Source: Whalleya microplaca (lineage: Eukaryota > Ascomycota > Sordariomycetes > Xylariales > Xylariaceae). From it: DNA of 64,000 nucleotides. A program made the position numbers and the translations under genes. Below the pieces are notes generated by a model. The model searched no databases, was not told where the DNA came from, and worked only from the letters and a program-made list of their open reading frames with translations. Location of the stretch: positions 186,001-250,000 of the forward strand of contig MU385771.1 in the NCBI GenBank assembly GCA_022497155.1, in the 5' to 3' direction. Of the stretch, positions 21,399-35,703 are shown piece by piece (the stretch's first letter is position 1; each line of letters starts with the position of its first letter).

Positions 21399-22241
21399 GT
21401 TCTTACGCACGTATATGCATATTTCGATACAGGTATGGTTAACGACTGGATACAGATTTAAGTTCTCCTAGTCCCATAGATCCACGATTATATTGTGTGA
21501 ATGCTGTACGTGTATTGCTGGAGATATGGACAGATCCGTGAGTAACTCCATCAAAATTCCACCGATAGAAATCTGGCCAAGAGTGTCTGGATATACCGGT
21601 ACATCACATCTCAAGCCTCAATGAGAACTCATGTATCCTTCTAATATGTTCCTCCGAGGTCGCGAGAAAGTATGCCAGATATACACACAAGCAGTCCTCA
21701 CTTGTAAGACATACATATACGATCCGAGGTATTCGCACATCAATGGCGAAATAACCGACAGGCCCCTAGTATATATGTATGGTAGCACTGCAATTCTATA
21801 CCGAGCACAAGATAAACCGTCCTTGAGATCCTGAGACATATATACGTCCACCACATCTCACTTACCATGCTGGACTAGCAATATATCAGTAGAACCAAGC
21901 CCAATACAAGCACCCGTAGATGCTGATGCTGATGCCGTATCTAGATCTACTCACGTTCACACCCAATAGGGATCACACTCAAACAGACGAACAAAGCTTT
22001 TGCGCGGACGGGTCTTAGATATTCTCTAGAGGCATACGAACAGCACCACTCTGTCGACCCAAATCCACCGCATACGTCCGTAACAGCGAAGACTGAACCA
22101 CCGCAACCCTAATAATTCTCACTCATCACCCCTGCCTATCCATCATCCCCCATCCCCCATTGGCCTCCCTACCTACCCCACAGAAACGCAACCTGGCCCA
22201 GGCGGTTTGATCAGCTCCGGGGTCCGGGGGCCGGCTCTGCT
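21399..22241. other. intergenic stretch at the compartment boundary
   Basis: No gene is supported. Short frames on both strands overlap each other and have no motif. From here on, intact conserved genes replace the relics and LTRs of the left part. Confidence 0.4.
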
Positions 22242-22854
22242 TTACTTGCGGTTGCCACCGTTGCCGCTGCCGCTGTTGCCTCCGTAGCCGGAGTTGCTGC
22301 GGGAGCCCGAGGACGAGGTATAGGTGGACCCGCCCTGGCCGTTGTTGTAGTAGGTGCTGCCGTTGGGGTTGGAGTAGTAGTACGAGCCGTCCCTGTGGGG
22401 CGCGCGGGATGGTTAGATAGCACTTCATCTCACTGCTAGGTAAACTCGGCCGCTCGCAAGCGATACGTATATATATGTACATGTATTCAAATACAGAGGG
22501 AGGATTGGGGGACATATCATGCTCGAGCAGATAGATGGATGAACGCACGAAACAGAGAATAGACTCACTGGTTGCTGTAGTGGTACGAGTTCTGGTTCGA
22601 CGCACTGCTGCCGTAATCACGGGCACAGTAGTGGTTTCCCTGCGATCACATAACATCGTCAGTCACCTTACGACAAATACATATATATACAGCCATGGAG
22701 GAGCCTAGTTAGACGACCTCCCCGCCAGCTATCTACCTGGCTGAGGGAGGAGTGGACGCGGGAAGAAAGAGGGGTAAGTGAAGTTGAATCGCGGCTTGCT
22801 TACGTCGTTGTTGGTGCCGGAGCTCTTGTACGAGTAATCCTGATTGGAAGGCAT
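22242..22854 (-). CDS. small conserved Tyr/Ser/Asn/Gly-rich protein
   Basis: Exons 22854-22804, 22639-22569 and 22392-22242 join in frame to 90 residues. It begins MPSNQDYSYKSSGTNND, carries a single Cys in NHYCARDYG, then repeats of the type YHYSNQDGSYYYSNPNGSTY, and ends in a Gly/Asn/Ser-rich tail. Introns are 164 and 176 nt, long for this window. Small proteins of this composition, with the SYYYSNP.GS.YY pattern, recur in Sordariomycetes as I recall it. No function is known. Low complexity suggests a disordered, possibly stress- or development-related protein, which is inference. Confidence 0.72.
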
Positions 22855-23610
22855 CTTGCTGACTTGCTACTTTGACTGAGCTGAAGTGTGGAGGAGTATT
22901 CTGTGTTCTTGTTGTTGCGATGCTGAAGATTGCGAGAGCTTTCGTAGGTAGCAAGCCTGCTGTGTTGGTTGATGTTGTAAGATGAGGAAGCGGTAGAGAA
23001 GAAGCGGGAGAGAAGAAGCGGGAGGGAGAGATGACGAGGTCAATGCCGGGTTTATGTACTTACCTAACCAAGGTTCAAAGCGGTGTGCCTGGGGAAGGTA
23101 CATACATACATATACGATAACAAAGAGCTTCAACAGGGTTATCACGTGTGCTCAAACGATAGCTAAGGCTGGCAGCAGGGTAATTGCCTATGCACGAGCT
23201 CTGGCCATCGGATGATTTAATTTGCTCTAGCGAGGCTAGCAAACAGGCCCGAACCATGGTTGTTTGCGCGGAGTAGCGATGCAAGTTACATGTATATATG
23301 TACGTTACCGGCTTACCGGATTCGACCACGTGTAGGCAGGTGGCTCAGAGCAGATCCCAATTGAAAGTAACATTGCTCACCCAATCTTCAAGACTCGAGC
23401 CTCAAGATGAGATGGTATCGACGACATACTGGTTATCACATGGAAGGTAGAATTGTGACGATAGTCTGACTTGGCTTGGCTTGGCTTGTCTAATTCGGTC
23501 TATTTGGTATATCCGTCTAACATGTCAGCAAAACAGCTGGACATGGCCTCTACATCTATGTATAGTAATAGCGCAACTCTTAGTTTCTAAACCAACAGAA
23601 ATACCATTCA
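22855..23610. other. intergenic, upstream of the small protein and downstream of thioredoxin reductase
   Basis: No coding region is supported. It is pyrimidine/purine-rich near 22990-23035 (repeated AGAAGCGGGAG) and contains GGCTT-type short repeats near 23468-23490. Confidence 0.4.
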
Positions 23611-25914
<2,304 letters not shown>

Positions 25915-27234
25915 ATGGCACCGCAAGAGAACATCCCGGTCGCGGCCAACGTCCTCGGTGTAAGTGACCCCTCCCTCCTCCAACATCAGCTCACTACCGC
26001 TCACGACGATCAGACCATCGGCACGATCCTCTGGTGCGTGCAACTCGTACCGCAAATATGGACCAACTGGCGGACCAAGGACACAAAGGGGCTCCCCAGC
26101 ACCATGATGTTCCTATGGGCGGCATGTAAGTCCCACCCCGCGTTTCCCCGGTTTCTCATCGATGCAAGACAACGAACAGCCTAGTGCTGACGACTCATCC
26201 CCAGGTGGCGTGCCGTTCGGGGCATATAATGTCATACAGCAATTTAATTACCCGTTGCAGATACAGCCGCAGCTGTTCATGTGTTTCTGTCTGGTGAGCT
26301 GGTGCCAGACGCTGCATTACTCACGGTATGAAAGCCATCCAACTACCATACCCCCTTTTAGTTCAGTGGCTGATCCCATGGTCCATCTTGCAGTAAATGG
26401 GGTGTCTTGAAGGTCGTGCTCCTGGCCGTGACGATGGCCGTGGTGTTCGCCGGCATCGAAACAGCCCTGATTTTGACATTGAAGGTAAGAGACTCTCTCG
26501 GTTTAATCATACGTATGGCAAAGCAAGGCAAGGCAAGGCTGATATTAGACAGCCGCTGTACGACCGCGGCAGCAACACGGGAGTCCTGGTGGTTGGGATC
26601 GTTGCTAGTATCCTCCTCGCCATCGGTTTACTGCCCCCATACGGCGAACTGTGGAAGCGGAGAGGCAGGGTCATTGGGATCAACTGGATCTTCCTGTCTA
26701 TGGACTGGTTCGGCGCATTCTTCTCCGTCATGTCGCTAGGTATGTGATTGCTCAAACGGCCGAGTGCCACTAAGCTAACCGTTTTCTAGCTGCGCAGTCG
26801 AGTTTCGACATTCTCGGAGGCGTTTTATACATCGTATGGTAAGCAGCACCTCATTCACTAGGAAACGGGCGTATTGTGTTGTGTTCCTAACGTTCGACGA
26901 TAGTATTCTACTTGAGCTGGGTATATTCTTATCCCATATAATCTGGCGCTTCCGCACGCGGAAAATTCGCAAGGAGGGTAAGTCGAGAGGGAAAACCTTC
27001 GACGAAATTGCCGCGGAACATGAGGAGCAGGGCTTGCCGTTTAAATTCGCCGAGCGGAAATCATCCAAAGCGCTGAAACGAGAGAAGAAAGATGATGTAG
27101 AAATAGGTGTAGCCAGACATGAGGCAGAAGCTCCGAACCCAGCGCTGGATGCCGCCGAGAAAGTTACACCAACAGATAATCCAAAAGCTAATGAAGGTGG
27201 TAATGTTAATAGTATAATAGAAGATGAGACGTAA
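25915..27234 (+). CDS. PQ-loop repeat membrane protein
   Basis: Seven exons, 25915-25959, 26014-26125, 26205-26325, 26394-26484, 26553-26739, 26790-26838 and 26904-27234, join in frame to 311 residues. The first PQ-loop reads VQLVPQIWTNWRTKDTKGLP; the second is a PP variant, GLLPPYGELWKRRGRVIG. Several hydrophobic segments follow the usual seven-helix PQ-loop plan, and the last 85 residues are charged and cytosolic-like (RFRTRKIRKEGK and onward). PQ-loop proteins of fungi include vacuolar cationic amino acid exporters and poorly known relatives; the substrate is not evident here. Introns are 54-79 nt, which makes this the most intron-dense gene in the window. Confidence 0.87.
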
Positions 27235-27410
27235 TCAAAACGAAACGAGCCTCATGAATAAATAGACATTCTAGAATGGGGATATAGATGTGATAGCTAT
27301 TGCCTGCTCTTTAGGTGATATCATTCATGTCTCATTACCATGATCTAAGCAGCCATCTATGCACGCATAGCATGGCCACCATCTAACTACCCTGCACCCC
27401 TCACCTTCCT

Positions 27411-28354
27411 TTACTCAATAGAGGGACCCGTACCCTGGGTCTTCAGATCGGCACCCTTGCCACCGTACTCAGCGGGCAACTTCTCGCCGAGGGCGGCGAC
27501 CTTGCTGTCGGCGAACTCGCGGGCGAGGTTGCCGCCGTTGGACATGGGGTGGAACTTCTTGATGGTCTTGGCGGCGACGAAGAGCTTCATGAAGCCGTAC
27601 ATGAAGCCCATGATGACGGGGACGTTGACGAAGAACTTCTCCTTCAGCAGCTCCGGGTACGCCATCGCGAACACGCTGATCGTCTCCTTGCTCGCCGCCT
27701 TCACCGCCGGCGGCGCCCGCAGGAAGCTGATCGACTTGTAGTCGTGCACCTGCAGCATCTTGTACGGGTCCGACTCCGCCGTGATCGGCACCGTCGCCGT
27801 CGACAGCGAGAGCTCCTGCACGGCCAGCTCCATCAGCGCCACGCGCCACTCGATGAACCTGGCGTAGTACGTTAGACACTAAGCACCTCCCATGATGATA
27901 CCGGCCAAGAATGTCAGCTCGGAATTAGATAGACTCACTCGTTGAGATCGCCAAATGTCTCCTCAATGGATTTGACACCACCGTAGATATTCCACGTAAA
28001 CACCTCCTTAGTCGCGGGGTCCTCGATCGCCTTCTCCTCCGACTCGGCGAAGTACCGGGTGACGTAGCCGAGGCCGTCGAACTTGGCCTTGGAGTAGCTC
28101 TTCTTGACGAGCTCCAGCGGCTTGGTCTTGGCGCGCCACTCCAGCGTCTTGGTCAGCTGGTCGCGGGCCTTGACGACGTCGCCGTCGTTGGCGTTCAGGT
28201 ACTTCTGCAGCACGATCTGCGACGGCACGTGCGTGGCCGGGTCGGCCAGTGTCACGCCCCAGACCTCCGGGTGCGAGGCGTCCCGCGCCGTGGCCCAGAG
28301 CTCCTGGATCGGAGTGGTGGGTTCGTCGGGTTTCGGAGCCGGTGCTTCGGCCAT
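27411..28354 (-). CDS. SFH5: phosphatidylinositol transfer protein SFH5 (CRAL-TRIO)
   Basis: Exons 28354-27939 and 27858-27411 (80-nt intron) join in frame to 287 residues. The N-terminus (ELWATARDASHPEVWGVTL, then QIVLQKYLNANDGDVVKARD) is the CRAL-TRIO N-terminal helix bundle. The lipid-binding fold follows: GGVKSIEETFGDLNEF, then DYKSISFLRAPPAVKAASK, AYPELLKEKFFVNVPVIMG and a late LPAEYGGKG. This order is typical of SFH5, a non-classical Sec14-like protein that exchanges phosphatidylinositol between membranes at the ER and cell periphery. It is somewhat short for the fungal family. It shares a 497-bp divergent upstream region with NPR2. Confidence 0.88.
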
Positions 28355-28851
28355 GGCGGGCGAGTGGATGAGAGATATTTATGAAGGTGTCGGGGAGGGA
28401 TTTGACTGATTTTGGTCGAAAACTGATTGTTTCCGAGAACTCGGCGGTGGGATGGTATATGATAAAAGTAGGCAGCTCAAGCTGAGACAGCTAGCTCACT
28501 AATGTATATATGTACCTTGCAGGCAGGTTGGAGCTATGACCAGGATAACGCGTCCAAGTTCCAGGTTGCAATGGACTACAGCCGGCGTTTAAGCGGCATA
28601 TGCGCCCCGTTACTTGAATGGCTTATGATTGGAGTCGATGGCTCAGGAATTCACCAACGAAGAGTCACTGTTCATGAACATGAGGTAATCGCAGCATTCT
28701 ACGGGTTCGAACGCAATGCTTTTGGCTATAATAGCTCATATTCATGTTACATTGTCGGCAGCATGATGATGTCGGTATATATAATAAAAGCACTTGCGAA
28801 ACAATCATCACGACACTCTATCTCACGTGAAGAGAGTATAACACTCCCAAC
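28355..28851. promoter_or_regulatory. shared divergent upstream region of SFH5 and NPR2
   Basis: These 497 bp separate two divergent start codons, so both promoters must lie here. An open frame across 28502-28855 has no motif and is not taken as a gene. No specific binding site was identified. Confidence 0.4.
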
Positions 28852-30637
28852 ATGATTCAAGGAATCTTCTACGCCAGGTTCCTACCACAGGAAGGTATGT
28901 AACTTATTTCATATTTCGCAATATGTATACTCTATATACTATAGCTTAACTATACTGGGTTTGTAACGAAAACCACGCTGGAATACCTTCGTCTAGTAAG
29001 GCGAAGGGTCACTTATAAATGAATGCTTCACACTTCAGCTCATCTAATCCTACCCCTTACCCATGTCAACTTAACTAACACAATCCCAGGAACAAAGATC
29101 GTGGCCCAGTCACCACCAGGCTGCATAGTAGCCACGGAATACACTCCGCATCTGAAGCCGCCATTGGTGGACTTTGACATAATCCAGGAGTACATCATCC
29201 CGCGCAAGGCCTTCTTCAACCGGTTCATGACGGTGAACTCGCCGGACAACAAGTACAGCATCCTGGGGTTCCCGGTATCAATTCCCAATGAACGGTACCA
29301 CCGAAATGAGTTCATCTTCAACTTTGGCCTGGTCGTCGAGTCCGACGCCGACCAGATCCCCTTCGAGCGCCTCGTCAAGCGCCTGGCTGTCACCTTCGCC
29401 GAGATGGAGCGCCAGCACGGCTACCTCAGCTCGGATGGCCAGGTCGACGACGGTAGGCGGCCTATCGAGAGTTTGTTGGAGATCGTCAAGGAGGATCTGA
29501 ATAACTACGGCGAGTGCATGATCCCCGTCGGTAAGTCCTCTCCCCTCTCATATTGTCCATCACATCCCCCATCCCCTGAATTCGTTATGCATGTATTAGA
29601 TCACCAAAATAACATACTACACACCTACTCACCCGACTAACCTCACAGACGACGCCAACACCCTCAACATGAAGCTCTTCCCCTACCAACCGCCCCCGCC
29701 CCCAGTGCGCGGGTGGCACGTCCCGGTCCCAAAAATGAAACTCGGCGAGATCGTGGACCCGACATGGGACCTGACCTTACAAAAAATCATCCCGTTCGTG
29801 GACGGCGTCAACGACGTGCGCCGCATCGCCTGGCTGGCTGACGTCTCGCTGCCGCTGACGCAGACCGCCCTGCAGCACCTGCTCTACTACGACACCGTGC
29901 TGCTGCTCGACATGTTCTTCTTCGGCTCCTGCTACGCGCCGCGCCCCGGGGTCCACGACTTCGTCGCCAACCGCGACGGCCTCGTCGACGAGTGCGCCGC
30001 CTACGTCAGCGTGCACCCCCATGCCCACGCCGCTGCTCCCACCACCCCGCCACCGATCTCCGGCGACGGCGGCAGTGGCGGCGGCGGTGGTGGTGGGAAT
30101 ACCGACGCAGCAACAGCAGAGGAAAGAAATGAAAACAACAAAAGCCACAACAGACCTGGACAACAACTAGACGATGACGATATCGTGGTCAGCAACTACC
30201 AGCTGATCAAGCTAATGACGACGTTCTGCATGGGCCGCAGCGTGATGGAGTGGATCCGGCTGCACCAGGAATCCGGGTTCGACGTCTTGAGACGCGTCGA
30301 CGTGCGCCGGCTCGTGCAGTTCGGCGTCATCAAGGGCCTGCTGTACCGCGTGCACAAGTACGTCGTGTCACGCCAGTACCTGGACCAGTTGGCTACGGGG
30401 CGGCGGGCCAACACTACAGCTACTGCTTCCACGCCTGGTGTCAATGCCAGCGGAAATAGCAGGGCTAGTGATAGGGGAGGCGGCACGGGAGGTGCGGACG
30501 AAGATACCCTGCTAAAGTATACGGACGGTCTGCACCCTTTCGACCAGATTATCACGGAGACCAACATGACGGATGCGGAGATCATGGCTAAGTTACGGAA
30601 ACTGCCGTCGAGGGATCTGACGGTGTTCTACCGCTAG
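28852..30637 (+). CDS. NPR2: nitrogen permease regulator 2 (SEACIT/GATOR1 subunit)
   Basis: Exons 28852-28894, 29090-29530 and 29649-30637 join in frame to 490 residues. Family blocks are IQGIFYARFLPQEGTKIVAQ, CIVATEYTPHLKPPLVDFD, then YSILGFPVSI, RNEFIFNFGLVVE, and MKLFPYQPPPPPVRGWHVPV. The winged-helix-like C-terminus includes DGVNDVRRIAWLADVSLPL and LTVFYR at the end. With NPR3 and IML1, NPR2 forms the complex that inhibits TORC1 when amino acids are scarce, at the vacuolar surface. Two low-complexity insertions are seen: a Gly run with Asn/Asp tract at about genome 30050-30180 and a Thr/Ser/Gly segment near 30400-30500. Introns are 195 and 118 nt. Confidence 0.92.
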
Positions 30638-31368
30638 ATGAGCCCTCCATCCTACCGATCTCTTTTTCTCTACGTACGTGAATACGCGTCTGTCGAAGAC
30701 CACATTTAGTAGTCGATTAACGGAAAAATACCTACTGGGAGCCGCTCTGGGAAGTAAAGTCCATCATACGATGTATACTGGACCGACAGCATGTTCATCG
30801 CCGTTGGTTTTGTCTACCTCGTATAAGCCCGCCATCTACGCGAGAGCCGAAATAGGTTCCGTTTACGACCGGACGGTCGGACGGACATGAAGGATACAAT
30901 AGCGTGCGCGAATTCAAGCATCAGGATATACAGGCGTAATGATCATGGTTGTGTATATCATCAACGTGATCAATGCCATTGTACTTATATAGGACAACGT
31001 CGAAGTTGTGACCACGGATGATATCATTCATGTACACCTCACAGAAAGGGGGAGCTACCTCCGATGTTGGATGGAGTGCATACTATATCAAAACGGGCAG
31101 AATATAGCACAGAAAATAATATGCCAATAATTGGAAGGTATTCAAATCATGTCATAAAATCAGTACTTTTGTGCTACTTTGCCTGCCTGCCTGCCTGCCT
31201 GCTGCTCATCGGTCCTAATGATCCATGAGGTGGGTAGAAATGGGAATCGTTCATGATTTGAGATAGTCTACATTGCAGTACGCGCCCATCTAAATAGAAG
31301 ACCCATACATACACACGTACACACATATACACATACACATTTACACACGCCATTGCTTTTCCCGCTCA
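30638..31368. other. convergent intergenic region with microsatellites
   Basis: No gene is supported. A GCCT tetranucleotide run lies near 31180-31203, and CA-rich repeats of the ACACAT type lie near 31308-31348, just past the end of the mt-TyrRS gene. Confidence 0.45.
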
Positions 31369-33672
31369 TCACCACTCATCATCCGCATCCATGTACTCCC
31401 GTGCCGCCTTCTCCTCGTCCTTGATCCTCAGCCTCTCCAGCTTCCGCCGGCGCTTGTCGACCTCCTTGGTCTTGGCGGCGACCTCGAGCGCGCGCTTCTG
31501 GCGCTCCGTCTGGATGATGTCCTTGGTCTGCGCGAGGATGCGGTCGATGGCCTGGGTCTTGCGCCGCGTGGCCCCGAGCCCCGTGTCGGGGATGAAGATG
31601 TTGTGGCTCTCGAGCAGCTGCTTCGCGCGCGAGGGCTCGGAGTACTTCACGCCGGCGAAGCGGGCGGCCTCGCGCTCGGCGGCCTCGCGCCCGGCGGCCG
31701 CCGCCTCGTCTGCCCCCAGGCGGAACGGCTCCAGCGTCTTCTTGATGATGTGTCTGGCGCGCGTCGCGTCCATGCCGCCGAAGGCGGGGACGTTCGGGTC
31801 GTCGTCGCCGACCTCGCCGCTCTTCTCCGACAGCATCTGCACGGATTCCTCGAGCAGGCTCTCGGCCTCGGCCGCGCCGAGCCGCGCCTGCTGGTCCCGG
31901 GCCGCCTTCTTGAGTGCCATGCGCATCTGCCGCACGCGGCCCGTGCCGGGCTCGCCCGGGTACACGCGCCCGCTGGCCGTCCACTCCTTGTCCGTGACCA
32001 TCTTGACGACGCGGATGAAGTGCTTGCCGCGCCGCAGGATCAGCAGCTTGCCGTCGATCAGGAAGTTCGCCGTGTCCTTGGGGAACCACGCCTTGACCGG
32101 CGTAAACGTGAGCTCGGCGTACGACATGCCCTTGTTCGTGGCCGCCGGCTGCCCGCTCGCCGCGCCGATGTAGGCGCCCTGCTGGTGCGACAGCCGGGTC
32201 CCGTCCGTGACGCTGTCTGCCAGGCCCGCCGCGAATAAGATGCGGCCTATGGACTTGCTGAGGATGAGCGACTCGGGCAGCTCGATATCGATCTGGAATG
32301 TTGCTGCTTTATTTATGTCCTTAGGCTCGCCCTTGCTGGGGTAGGAGTCTCGCTCGAAGGTCAAGGCCCCTTTCCCATACAATCCCTTGTGGTAGTCCTG
32401 CACGCGTTGGGCCTCGGTAGCTCCGTAGAGTAGGGCGATTACTTCAAAGGCGAGAGCGTGCTGAGCATGACGCCGCGGGCGGTCGAGGTTGTGCTGCTCC
32501 ATTATCTTATTGATCTCCTCTATAGGATGAAAGGTGAAGATTTTTAGTAGTCGTTCAACATCGTCGTCCGGCCGACGCATAAAGTAGCCATACAGGTCAT
32601 TGGTAGGCGTCATGAAAGGGTCGAGCCAAACGGCATTGCCTGCGCTCTTACCAAACTTGGCACCAGACGCATCGGTCAGAAGGGGAACGGTAAATCCTAC
32701 CGGCATGTGAAACAAATCGTCCGGCATCTTCTTGGTCTGGTCGGCCTCATGGTCGCGCATATACTTGACGGCTTCCATGCCGGAGATGATGTTCCCGTAC
32801 TGGTCGGATCCGCCGATCTGCATCTGGACATCTCTGGCGTTGAATAAATGCCACCAGTCCCAAGCCTGCATCAGGGGATAGACGAACTCGTCGAGCGACA
32901 TGCCATCGCCCTCGGCCATCTTGCGCTTGACCGTCTCGCGGGACAGCATAGGCCCAAGGCGCATTCCCTTGAACAGGCGGTTGACGACTTCGATGAAGGT
33001 AGTATTATTATACCACATGCTATTGTTATACAGGCCGCGACTCCAAGCCCACTGTTTCTCGTAGCCAAAGCGGGCGGCCTGGACGTCCAGGTTCGCCCAT
33101 ATGCGCTTCAGCTGGTAGTGTATCTTCGTGATGTTCATGGTCATGTCGGTCTTTGCAATCTCTTCACGACTCTGCAGCCGATCGGTGGGGTCTCCCACTT
33201 TGGCAGTGGCACCACCGACAACACTAATGGTTTGATATCCATGAATATACATCCAGAATAGAGGCATCAGAGTTACTAAGTGGCCGACATGGAGGGACGG
33301 GGCGGTGGGATCGATGCCGGCGTAGGCGCCTATCCTCTTCGTCCTCATGAGCTCCCGGATATTCTGCTCGGAGCTAGGGCAACTGTCAGCATATGTATGT
33401 GACGCTGGACTTGATTAATTGTGTACATACCCGACAGTATCTTTCACATAACCACGCTCCTTAAACACGTCCCATAGGTTCTTTGCCTTTCCGGCCTTGA
33501 TCAACCTGGCCTGCGCGTCCCACTCCTCGCCTGCCGCTTCCTTCTTCGCCAGATATTTCAAGCCGATCGACCTGGTTTGCGCTTTCCTCGAGGCGAGGGA
33601 CTGTAGAAGACATCTCCGGCAGAGAGTTGGCCGCGCATTGTAGGCGCCTCGAAGGAGAGGACCTATGAGCAT
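31369..33672 (-). CDS. cyt-18: mitochondrial tyrosyl-tRNA synthetase (CYT-18 type)
   Basis: Exons 33672-33431 and 33373-31369 (57-nt intron) join in frame to 748 residues. ATG 33672 is preferred over an upstream in-frame ATG at 33774, because it starts a basic leader (MLIGPLLRGAYNARPTLCRR) that fits mitochondrial import. Class I signatures: AGIDPTAPSLHVGHL carries the HIGH motif (HVGH), GAKFGKSAGNA the KMSKS motif, and QIGGSDQYGNI lies between. The C-terminal S4-like domain and a charged KR-rich tail (KTKEVDKRRRKLERLRIK) follow. It charges mitochondrial tRNA-Tyr. In Pezizomycotina, homologues of Neurospora CYT-18 also fold mitochondrial group I introns; that second role is inferred from family. 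Length is somewhat above CYT-18 because of the tail. Confidence 0.9.
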
Positions 33673-34195
33673 GGTGGTAGCAATGAACGTGTTATATGAA
33701 GTACATGAAGCATCGCATCTCTCTGATACATGTATAACAAAAAATGTGATGCCTCTTATCGATAACGATTCCAATTGGAATTGAAGTTTCCATTTATGGG
33801 GCCGCCATCAATGATTCGAAGCTCCGACATTCCGATATAATGACAGGACAGGCTGGCAGCCCTGGCAGCTGGCAGGATTTCTGGTCTGATAAGAGTTGTG
33901 GCCTTTGATAGCAGGCAGCGATAAGATACCTAGGTACGTTGAATGGAATCTTTGTTACCGGACCCACGAGCCAATCACAAAGCTTGTATTTTCGATCCTC
34001 GGCAATCGTTGGAAGTTCCAAACTTGGGCCAATGACCAATGACCGATGACCGATGACCGATGCAATCATCGTCAATTCCCATCCTCATCCACAATCAACT
34101 CACTCCTCTTATTAGTCAATTATTCAACAACCGAGAACCTCTGAATGCCCTCACATCCCGAAAAGGTATAGGTAGCGCCGCACATCCGTCTCACC
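33673..34195. promoter_or_regulatory. shared divergent upstream region of mt-TyrRS and SDH4
   Basis: The 523 bp lie between two divergent genes for mitochondrial proteins. A short direct repeat of CGATGAC/CAATGAC (ATGACCAATGACCGATGACCGATGA) occurs at about 34031-34061 and might be a regulatory array. No known site was matched. Confidence 0.4.
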
Positions 34196-34978
34196 ATGGC
34201 CTCCTCCGTCCTGCGACCGGCGCTGCTGCTGCGGCAGACTGCCCGAGCCACCAGAACCGCCGTCAAAGCCGCCGCTGTTCCGACGAGGCCGTCCTTCGCA
34301 AGCAAAGACGCCGTGCGCGTTGCCGCCTTCCACGCTTCGAGTAGGAGAAGTCTCCTGCCTCCCGGGCCACGTATGTTTTTCAATCCCATTTATCACTCTC
34401 TTATGCTGTGTCAATTGGCTAACACGATGTGTCTGCAGAGGTCATCAAGGGAACTGGTATGCGGCTATTTTCCCTTTGTCTAATTACCCACCCACGTACA
34501 ACCGAAGCATCATATATCGCCATACTATATACCCATATATAATCTCATGCGAACCCGAGCGAGACTACATCATACAACATACTATGGCGCTTCCATTTTC
34601 TCACATACTGACGTACTAACCACAGTCAACGACCCCGCGCCCGTGCCCGACCCGCACCCGAGCCACGGCTCGTACCACTGGACGTTCGAGCGCGCCGTGG
34701 CCGTGGGCCTGGTCCCGCTGACGGTGGCGCCGTTCGCGGCCGGGACGCTGAACCCGGGGCTCGACGCCATCCTGTGCTCGCTGATGCTCGTGCACTCGCA
34801 CCTGGGCCTGCAGAGCGTCATCGTCGACTACGTGCCCACGCGCCAGTTCCCCAAGTCGCGCAAGGCCGCCATGTGGGCCCTCAACGTCGCCACCGCCCTC
34901 GTCGGCATCGGCCTGTACGAGTTCGAGACCAACGACGTCGGCGTCACCGAGGCCGTCAAGCGCGTTTGGAAGGCGTAG
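34196..34978 (+). CDS. SDH4: succinate dehydrogenase membrane anchor subunit (CybS)
   Basis: Exons 34196-34370, 34439-34456 (only 18 nt) and 34626-34978 join in frame to 181 residues. The N-terminus is an Arg/Ala-rich mitochondrial presequence (LRPALLLRQTARATR) ending near the AAFHASSRR block. The membrane part has GSYHWTFERAVAVGLVPLTV, LDAILCSLMLVHSHLGLQSV with the haem-ligand-type His and quinone-site residues, IVDYVPTRQFP, and a third helix ALNVATALVGIGLYEFE. It anchors complex II in the inner mitochondrial membrane. The tiny middle exon encodes VIKGT and sits next to the predicted cleavage region. Confidence 0.92.
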
Positions 34979-35703
34979 GTGGTGTGGTGTGTGCCGGGGG
35001 AGTAGTGAGGCTTGGATCTGAGGGAGGGGATGTGTGTAAATATGGATATATGTGGGATTAGTTTTTGAAGAAGATCGAAAGCAAGAAAGAGAAAGAGAGC
35101 ATGCTAGCAGGCAGACAGCAGGCTAGCAGATGAAACGAGGTGATGATGCGTGATGCGACGAGGACGCGCACGATATATGCGCAGCATGAAATTCCCTTGT
35201 GTGTGAAATTATCAATCTCAAGGTGGTCTCTCTATCATCATGTGTCGAGATTTCGGATGAGGTCGAGAAGATGGACCCGTCTATGTATCAGGTACAACGA
35301 GTATATACAACTTGTTTAATTACAACTTGGTTAAGTGAAATATGATGTGTGTTCGGAATAGTCTCACGTCTTTGCTCTCTCTCATCCAACTAGAAAAATC
35401 GTAGATGGGTGAGATATGTGATTCTCCCACGATGGACTCAATATCATCCAATTGAATGTAATTCCAAATCTTATATCTGATCACGAATAGGGCTCCTCTC
35501 CATATAGCGCCCTGAAAATAGAGCACAAGTTACCGCTATATACACGACTTCATTCTCATCAATATCAACATTCGATGTCTGGCTACACCGACATCTCTCA
35601 TCTCATATATCCACCTTCTCACCCTCTTGTCTTGTCTACCTAATATCCCCACTCCTTTCTTCGCTTTATACTCACTCATCCACCTTACCTCCCCTCACCC
35701 ACC
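34979..35703. other. convergent intergenic region between SDH4 and VPS53
   Basis: No supported gene. The 3' ends of two convergent genes face each other across about 725 bp. The last part is C/T-rich. Confidence 0.45.

Noticed and set aside
28502..28855. 117-codon plus-strand frame upstream of NPR2
   Set aside because: It has no family motif and ends over the NPR2 start, in the shared upstream region. It is most likely chance.
30001..30195. Minus-strand frame inside NPR2 exon 3
   Set aside because: It is the antisense shadow of the Gly/Asp-rich insert of a well-supported gene.
31180..31203. GCCT repeat as a telomere-like or CRISPR-like array
   Set aside because: It is a plain tetranucleotide microsatellite without spacers.
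31391..32238. Long plus-strand open frames opposite mt-TyrRS
   Set aside because: GC-rich codons of the true gene leave the opposite frames open. There are no motifs, and the TyrRS frame has clear signatures.
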